A DNA stretch of 64,000 nucleotides from Leptobrachium leishanense (lineage: Eukaryota; Chordata; Amphibia; Anura; Megophryidae): the NCBI GenBank assembly GCA_009667805.1, contig CM019063.1, positions 357,092,113-357,156,112 on the forward strand, written 5' to 3'. This document shows, in pieces, positions 57,030 to 64,000 of this stretch. The translations under genes and the position numbers were made by a program. A model generated the notes under the pieces. It worked only from the letters and a program-made list of their open reading frames with translations, had not been told where the DNA came from and did no database searches. Each line of letters begins with the position of its first letter. The stretch's first letter is position 1.

Positions 57030-57400
57030 TTAATTAAATGCTATTTGTAGATGCATCCGTCCGATTGTCTTTGGAAGATCTTTCGAATATACAAAGAGAA
57101 GATAAACGGAGCATCACTGATAGATACCGGAAATTCCACACTGAAGTGTATGGAACGCAAAACATCGCAATACGCATGCGCAAAATGGCGGTGCGCTCTG
57201 TGGACTTTGCGATTGAGGCGTGAAACGCACGCCAACGGACTTTTGGACATGGGAGGGCATTTATTGTATAATTGGGGATACTACTTATACCCACACTACC
57301 TACTATGCTGTAAACCAGCTGATGAAGCCTTAGAACGCGGCGAAACGCCACTTTCTTTTAAAACTTTTAATAAAATAAGGCCTCATTAAGCCTTTTTTAA
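57030..57400. mobile_element. Penelope-like terminal repeat region
   Basis: Contains GAGGCGTGAAACGCACGCC and CAGCTGATGAAGCCTTAGAA followed by CGCGGCGAAACGCC. Motifs of this kind (CTGATGA...GAAAC) occur in the terminal repeats of Penelope-like elements. It lies directly upstream of the RT fragment but the motif reads on the plus strand, opposite to the RT. Confidence 0.55.
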
Positions 57401-58794
57401 TTTATATTTATTCCGGATTTTTCTTGGCCTCCATGTCCTGATGATCGATTCTGGGGTTTTCATGGATTTAACCCACAAATAAATCCACATGCCTGATTTC
57501 CTAGAGCTGGGTTTATAGCTCCACCAAACGTGAGTTAACCTCCCGCTACATCTATTCTGATCTAATACCAGTTGATCCGCACTAGGGAGCCTTTTTTCTC
57601 GGTTTTCTTCCATATCCTACAAGCAAGAAAAAGTCACATATATCGTAAAGGTGTGGGCTACCTTTGGAGTAGAAGAAAACAACCCAGATGGACTATACCA
57701 CTCAGAGCCAGTGATAGGGCTCTGTATTTGTGAGTTTGACAATTCTCCACAATCTTTACCATTGTACCAATACAGTCTGCACTATTATATATTCTTTTTT
57801 TCTACATATGTTACCCATATGGATGATGTATTGTATATGAGAGACACCCTGGGCCTGAGAAGCGATTGACATCGCACTACCAGATACGTATAATTCTGTT
57901 GATTGTTGCACTTGGTTTAGGGGAAACCTCTACACATCTGGTTTGGCATCAGGTGACGGGTGTTGTCACATTTTTGGGCGCTTACCATTTCCTTTCAAAA
58001 AGTCGGCAACAGATCGGGTTCTCAGAATAAGCCGGGTCAGTAACGAGTATACAAACTGATTTCCAAAGCAGCGATGCGGGAATGAAACTCCACGGCAAGG
58101 CGAGGGCTAATGCGCGCACTCCTGATTTGAAGACCGGCGGCGCTGCGTCATCACGCCGCACCCCGCCCCCTGATCGGCCGTCTCCATGCTGGGTGCCGCT
58201 GGCGTTCCTGGCACCCGGCCAGCCGGCTGATGCATGCGTCCAGGGTCCCCAGGCAAGCCCCCCGAGACCCAGGACGTCACAATACCCCACACAGAACTCA
58301 GATAAATGTATACCCCACTTTGACCTCAGATACATGTATACCCCACTCAGACCTCAGGTACAGGTATGCACACAGAGACCTCAGACACTGCTGCTGGCAG
58401 AATGCATCGCCAACATTCCCCTTAGGCTGACTGCGTGTTCTTACGAACACCAGCTGGCCGCGTGGTTTTCATGCTGTGAAATCGTGAGATCACAGCTGGA
58501 GGCCACGTCACAGCCTTCACAAGCTGTCGGCCGCTCGGAGGAACACGTGGCCAGCCTGAGGGGAATGCTAGCGAAATGCTGTTAATGCATTCTGCTAGCA
58601 GCCAGCCCCCTGAATATTGGCAAGCCAGCCCAGCTCATTCTTCCGGGTATTGGTAGACAGGGCCGGTGCAAGCATTTTTGTCTAGTCAGGCGAAGGTGCG
58701 TTTTGGTGCCCCCCCATCCGTGTCATGTCAAGCCAATCAGGATAGAGGTGCCATAATAATCTCTATATATGCACACATACATATATACACACTC
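57400..58794. other. Unassigned, GC-rich in the right half
   Basis: The interval 58080-58270 is GC-rich (CGGCCAGCCGGCTGATGC-type words). It is followed by short repeats of TACCCCACTCAGACCTCAG (58270-58390). From 58420 to 58640 the sequence resembles the interior of the GATACC-type transposon near 48100. No coding gene recognised. Confidence 0.4.
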
Positions 58795-58974
58795 TAGTGT
58801 CGCACCGATACCACTTTAAGACCGAGTACAAGTACCAATACGTTTTTTCAGGTATTCACCAATATCATGCCCACTCAGATACATATATACAGACCAGAAC
58901 ATGTCCAGATAAAAATATATATATACACACAGAGACCTCAGACCAGAACATGTCCAGATATATATATATATATA

Positions 58975-59515
58975 TATTGCCCCCAGCTCACATGGATATA
59001 TTTGCCCCAGCTCACAAGGGTATATATATTGCCCCCAGCTCACATGGATATATATATATATAGCCCCAGCTCACAAGGGTATATTTGCCCCAGCTCACAT
59101 ATGGGTATATTTGCCCCATCTCACATATGGGTATATTTACCACAGCTCACACATGGGTATATTTGTCCCCAGAGCTCACACATGGGTATATTTGCCCCAG
59201 CTCACATATGGATATATTTGCCCCAACTCACATATGGGTATATTTGCCCCAACTCACATATGGGTATATTTGCCCCAACTCACATATGGGTATATTTGTC
59301 CCAGCTCACACATGGGTATATTTGCCCCCTGCTCACATATGGGTATATTTGCCCCCTGCTCACATATGGGTATATTTGCCCCCAGAGCTCACACATGGAT
59401 ATATTTGCCCCCAGAGCTCACACATGGGTAAATTTGCCCCCAGAGCTCACACATGCATATATTTGCCCCCAGAGCTCACACATGGGTAAATTTGCCCCAG
59501 CTCACATCATTCTTC
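58975..59515. repeat. 26-bp minisatellite (TATATTTGCCCCAGCTCACA)
   Basis: About 19 units of TATATTTGCCCCAGCTCACA plus TATGGG, with CCCCCAGAG, CACATGG and CAAC variants. Three plus-strand frames stay open over the array, giving YGYICPSSHM-like repeats, a by-product of the repeat length rather than a gene. Confidence 0.92.
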
Positions 59516-59599
59516 CCCTCAATTAATTTCACCCCCTCAATTCATTCTCCCCTCAATTCCTCCACCCCTTCAATTCATTCTCCCCTTTAATTCATTTCA

Positions 59600-60240
59600 T
59601 ACCCCTGCTCACACGCGCACATCACCCCTGATCACACATCACCCCAGCTCACACACACACACACACACACATCACCCCTGCTCACACACGCACATCACCC
59701 CTGCTCACACACATCACCCCTGCTCACACATCACCCCTGCTCACACATCACCCCTGCTCACCACACACATCACCCCTGCTCACACACATCACCCCTGCTC
59801 ACACATCACCCCTGCTCACACACACACACACACATCACCCCTGCTCACACATCACCCCTGCTCACACATCACCCCTGCTCACACATCACCCCTGCTCACA
59901 CATCACCCCTGCTCACACACACACACATCACCCCTGCTCACACAAACAAACATCACCCCTGCTCACACATCACCCCTGCTCACACACACATACATCACCC
60001 CTGCTCACACACACATACATCACCCCTGCACACACACACCCACCCCCATACTCACACCCACCCCCATACTCACACCCACCTCCCCATGCTCACACACACC
60101 TCCCCATGCTCACACACACCTCCCCATGCTCACACACACACCCAATGCTCTCATTCACCCATGCTCACACACACAGACACACACTCCATGCTTACACACC
60201 CACCTCCCCATGCTCACCCCCATACTCACACCCCCTGCTT
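59600..60240. repeat. CATCACCCCTGCTCACACA satellite with CA tracts
   Basis: About 30 copies of CATCACCCCTGCTCACACA with variable (CA)n expansions, changing to CCCCATGCTCACACACAC after 60080. Confidence 0.93.
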
Positions 60241-60765
60241 GCTACTTACCCTAGGATTCAAATCCCTGGCTGCCTCCATGGTTGCAGCTCAGCTGGTCTC
60301 TCTCCACTCCCCCACCCTGCACGTGCTGGACACTTCCTGCACAGGAGCAGGGGAGGGAGGCTCTGCTAGCTGCTGTGAGGAGGAAGGGGGTGGATGGGCG
60401 AGGCCAGCATCTTCCCATGTGAGCTGTGGTCTGGCAGCCTCGTCTTCCTCCTCCTCTGCACCCCCCCCCCCCCGCAGGGCCTTTACTTCCGGTGCAGCGT
60501 GTGGGAGTGGGATCCCACACGCTGCCGAGTAAATGGGAAACCTTGTGCCCGATTCTGGCAAGGCCTCCACTCGCTGGGTGGTCCAGATTTTTCCACCCCT
60601 CAACTGGCAGAAAGCCAGAATAGTAAGGCAGCCGCCTGTGCTGCCTTACACTAGCGCCGGCCCTGTTGGTAGAGGTATCGGGGCATTTGCACAAGTACCA
60701 AGTACTCATACAAATGCTGGTATTGGCACCGATGCTAGTATTGGTATCGGTGCATCCCTAGTTTA

Positions 60766-61198
60766 AATGCCACAACCTACCTGAGTATTGTTACTGACCA
60801 TGTCCATCCCTTTTGACCACAGTGTACCCTTCTTCTGATGGCTACTTCTAGCAGGAAAATGCACCATGTCACAAAGCTCAAATCATCTCATATTGGTTTC
60901 TTGAACATGACAATGTGTTTACTGTGTGTACTACAATGGCCTTCATCGTGCCCAGATCTCAATCCAATAAAGCACCTTTTAGATTTGGTGGAATGGGTGA
61001 TTCACAGATCATGGATGTACAGCCGACAAATCTGCAACTGTGGATTGCTATCATTTCAATATGGACCAAAATCTTTGAGGAATGTTTCCAACACCCCGTT
61101 GAATCTATGCCACAAAGAATTACTGCAGTTCTGAAGGCAAAAGAGGGTCCAACCTGGTACTAGCAAGGTGTACCTAATAAAGTGGCCAGTGAGTGTAT
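60766..61198 (+). pseudogene. Tc1-like transposase, 3' fragment
   Basis: The plus strand carries ENAPCHKAQIISYWFLEHDN (second catalytic Asp changed to Glu/Asn context) and LQWPSSCPDLNPIKHLLDLV (the catalytic Glu is replaced by Lys in NPIK). It then reads MDVQPTNLQLWIAIISIWTK in another frame. The 3' terminus is TAATAAAGTGGCCAGTGAGT. Frameshift and substitution make it dead. It directly follows the DNA transposon ending at 60760. Confidence 0.82.
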
Positions 61199-62459
61199 AT
61201 CTAGGATAAAGATCATATGGCTCTTTTCTCTTTATTTGACAGTGAAACCTATTAAATCCACCTGTTATTTTCCACTGAATGATGCTCAGTGGCAAATGTG
61301 ATTTGCAGTGAAAGTAAGCAACATTTTTATTCTTAGTTCTTTATTTTAAACACCCCTGTTAAGAGAAAATGTCAAACATCAGGTATTCTTTTGATCTTGA
61401 GCTGAATTAGGTAATGAGCAGAAAAAAATAATTCTGTCAGGAAATGGTGACAGGAAATGAACATTCTGCTACAGAGTCGGAAAATCATTAGGTTGTAATA
61501 TATAGAGTTTTGTTGAATGAAACTAAGTTATCTGTTTGTATATGACTAGTCTTTCCATTATCATAAAAAAATGATTTTTCTAATGGTTTTTAGAATTGAA
61601 AGCAAGATATGTTCTATACGCTTACAATTAAACTCAGACTACTTTTCAGCAGGGATTTATTGGCCTGCAGCTCAAGATTTTAGTGGGCCTACTTTTAGAA
61701 CTGCTTGAGATGAAAAGATGTTTTATTTTATATAACTGGGCAGATAGATATACACAGCTGGACAGACAGAAAGGCATGTCCCATTTCTTGCTATAATGCA
61801 CAAATTTTGTTAATTATACCCCTTTTAATTTATTATGCCCCATTTGATTTTTTTATGCCCCATTTCCTGGAGTTTATTAAGGTTCGGAGTAAATAAAAAA
61901 TGTACCTCATCTCTAAGCAAAACGTAGGGCACAATCCATTGTCTCCTCTTGCAGTCTAAAGGTGATTGAAGAACTATTTGTTCTGTGTCCTTCTGCTGGC
62001 CCAGTGTACATGGGAGTGTGTGTGCCTGATCTTGAGTGGCACACCATGGAACCATAGGGATCAAAATCTGAATAGCAGTGGTGGTGCGAGGCACAGACCA
62101 TTATTAGTGGCTGCTTTTCACTTCACTTCAGTTGGTAATGTGTGGTTACCTGGAATGGTAATATTGGGGTGTATTTGCATACAAATTACAATTCAAACCA
62201 GACTACAGGCATTACAGTTTGCTTAGACTTATTTTCATTCCCTAAATATGGATGGGTCCCATCCATATGGGCGTATAGAAAGGATGTTTAATTAGTAAAA
62301 CCATCTTAAAAATAGTCTCCATTGTGCAAGGATTATAAATATGCTTTTGCACAGTCCTTTTTTTCTAGGAAAAACGGTGGGAATACTTACCATGAAGCAT
62401 CATAAAGCATCAGGCAGCGATCAGCCAATGACAATGGTGTACGCTCACATGAACTGACC
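61199..62459. other. Unassigned sequence
   Basis: AT-rich, with no termini, tandem repeats or coding family recognised. A minus-strand 89-codon frame at 61825-62094 overlaps a plus-strand one; neither resembles a known family. Confidence 0.4.
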
Positions 62460-63895
62460 AATGACCTTGTAACCACTATATCAAATGGGTGCTACGCTCT
62501 GATGATCCTTCTTGACCTCTCTGTCGGTTTTGATACAGTTGACCACTCGCTCCTCCTTCAAACTCTTAGTGATATAGGCCTTCAAGGTACTGTTCTTTCA
62601 TTGTTCACCTCCTACTTGTCCCAACAATCGTTTATTGTCTCATTTTCTGGAAGTACCTCCTCACGGCAGCCTGTCTTTGTTGGAGTGCCCCAAGGTTCAG
62701 TACTGGGCCCTCTTATTTTTTCAATCTACACTGCCTCTCTAGACAAACTGATTAGCTGTTTTGGATTCCAGTAGCACGTATATGCTGATGACACTCAAAT
62801 ATACATCTCCTCCGCTGATCTCTCTCCTGCTCTCCTTGATCATGTCACTGACGGTCTCTCTGCCATCCGAATTGGATGTCTTCCTGCTTCCTTAAACTCA
62901 ATCTTGTCAAAACTGAAATTCTCATTGTTCTTCCCTCCAAGAAAAACTCAATGCCACCTATCTCTCTGCGTGTAAATGTAACGCTCATTAGCCTGATGCC
63001 TCAAGCTCGCTGCCTTGGTGTCACTTTTGATTCTGACATAACATTCTCTCCCCACTTCCAGACAGTGGCAAAATCCTGTTACTATCAACTCAAGAACATT
63101 GCCCGCATCCGCCCCTTTCTGACAAAAGATACCGCGAAGGTGCTGGTTAGTGCGCTTGTCATTTTGCGGCTCAATTCTTGCAACTCACTCCTTATTGGCC
63201 TCACCAATGCCCCTTTGCAATCTGTAATGAATGCAGGCACCAGGGTTATTTTTCTCACCAGGCACACCTTGCGTACCTACCCCCCTCTGCCAGTCCCTCC
63301 ATCGGCTTCCTGTATGTTTCAGGATACAGTTTAAAATACTGACGCTCACTTTCAAAACGCTCAATAACTCAACCCCACTTACATGTCTTTGTTGCAACAC
63401 AAGCACGTCCCATCTATACAACTCTGCTCGGCGGGTGACCTCCACCTGTCCTCTGTCAATACTCGCACTGCCAACTCTCACCTCCAAGACTTCTCAAGGG
63501 CAGCTCCAATCCTGTGGATTGACTTACTACGCCCTATCAAACTCTCACCTAATTTTCAGGCCTTCAAGAAATCCCTCAAAACCCATCTCTTTAGATTAGC
63601 GTACCACAATACTGATGCAACTCATCTGCTCACCTATTCCCACATGATTGAAGGTGCTTCTACTGCCCCACCATTCACAAACCGTTGGCACTAATGATTC
63701 TGACATCCAGTAAAACTCCCCTTGTCTTCCTCAACCCCCATCTCTCTAGACTGTAAGTAAGCTCCTATGAGCAGGGCCCTCTACACCTCTTGTTTCCATC
63801 CTATGTACATTTATCTGTATCTTGCTCCCTTTTGGTTATTGTAAAGCGCTGCGGAAACTGTTGGCATTATATAAATGATGATGATGATAATAATG
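62460..63895 (+). pseudogene. L2/CR1-like LINE, reverse transcriptase and 3' tail, broken
   Basis: A plus-strand fragment. [20 protein letters not shown] and [16 protein letters not shown] are RT motifs, followed after a stop by YADDTQIYISS, the catalytic YADD. Then come ARCLGVTFDSDITF and a C-terminal stretch to about 63690, with frameshifts. The 3' UTR has TAAGCTCCTATGAGCAGGGC, GTAAAGCGCTGCGGAAACTG and GCATTATATAAATGATGATG, ending in a GAT/TAA microsatellite at 63875-63895. The endonuclease is missing, the usual 5' truncation. L2 or CR1 clade is my best guess. Confidence 0.85.
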
Positions 63896-64000
63896 AACTA
63901 ATAAATAAAGGACGCATGCCAGCATATAGCCACCGGATAGAGTCAGGGCCAGGCCATAACATTGTGTTGCAAGGGTCCAAAGATGAAATGGTGCCCCCCT
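63896..64000. other. Unassigned, window end
   Basis: About 105 bp with no recognisable feature. It may begin another repeat (GGGTCCAAAGATGAAATGGT). Confidence 0.35.

Larger units (their letters stand above)
58795..60760. mobile_element. Candidate DNA transposon, GATACC-type termini, rich in minisatellites
   Basis: The left end TAGTGTCGCACCGATACC and right end GGTATCGGTGCATCCCTA are inverted repeats of one another with a few changes. The 8-bp flanks do not match, so the two ends may derive from different copies. The interior is almost entirely tandem repeats and no transposase was found. Confidence 0.5.

Noticed and set aside
59085..59489. Long plus-strand open frames with repeated YICPSSHM/GYICP peptides
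   Set aside because: They follow from the 26-bp minisatellite; several frames are open at once and none has a family match.

Overview
The window is vertebrate nuclear DNA, most likely from a frog or another amphibian with a large, transposon-rich genome. It contains part of one host gene, and nearly all the rest is interspersed repeats. The host gene is ZAP70, the T-cell and NK-cell receptor kinase. Three exons lie on the minus strand. The first coding exon (33454-33880) has the start codon and the N-terminal SH2 domain. The second (26950-27110) has the inter-SH2 linker and the start of the C-terminal SH2 domain. The third (5414-5552) has the middle of the C-terminal SH2 domain. Splice sites and phases agree (0, then 2, then 0), and the phosphotyrosine-binding arginines fall at codons 37 and 190. 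The rest of the gene, including the kinase domain, lies to the left of position 1. The upstream noncoding exon was not found.

Region 1-26.9 kb (third intron in part, exon at 5.4 kb, then a 21.4-kb intron). It holds a ZBED-type hAT transposon (626-4497, 8-bp target duplication), a 630-bp foldback element, MITEs, an 11-unit 27-bp minisatellite, a solo LTR (10345-11230, perfect 5-bp duplication) and a deleted Tc1 element. From about 12.8 to 21.4 kb runs a decayed class I endogenous retrovirus pol on the plus strand. Three later insertions cut it: a piggyBac-type MITE, a second solo LTR and a longer copy of the same hAT family (16307-21300). Immediately after the RNase H end, in one open frame, the pol fragment runs into a decayed domain resembling the opioid growth factor receptor N-terminal domain (OGFR). 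This is the most unusual arrangement in the window.

Region 27-33.9 kb (6.3-kb intron and the first coding exon). A decayed Ty3/Gypsy-like element (about 27.56-32.5 kb) occupies most of the intron. It has two LTRs of about 1.15 kb, a proline-tRNA primer binding site, a PNMA-like Gag with a zinc knuckle, an aspartic protease site and a truncated reverse transcriptase. A LINE 3' tail ends about 40 bp from the splice donor of the first coding exon.

Region 34-64 kb (upstream intron or 5' flank of ZAP70). A nested set at 34522-41690 has a hAT-type element holding a piggyBac-type MITE, which in turn holds 5 kb of a 23-bp satellite. Further hAT-like elements follow (42320-45509 and 46743-47909). A Penelope-like element is split by a 7.3-kb L1 (48740-56055, 15-bp target duplication), and the L1 itself carries a tRNA-derived SINE. 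The end of the window has minisatellites, a Tc1 fragment and an L2/CR1-like LINE fragment.

All transposon reading frames are broken by stops or shifts. I saw no intact mobile gene, CRISPR array, rRNA, functional tRNA or bacterial feature. All calls come from reading the sequence; no database search was possible.
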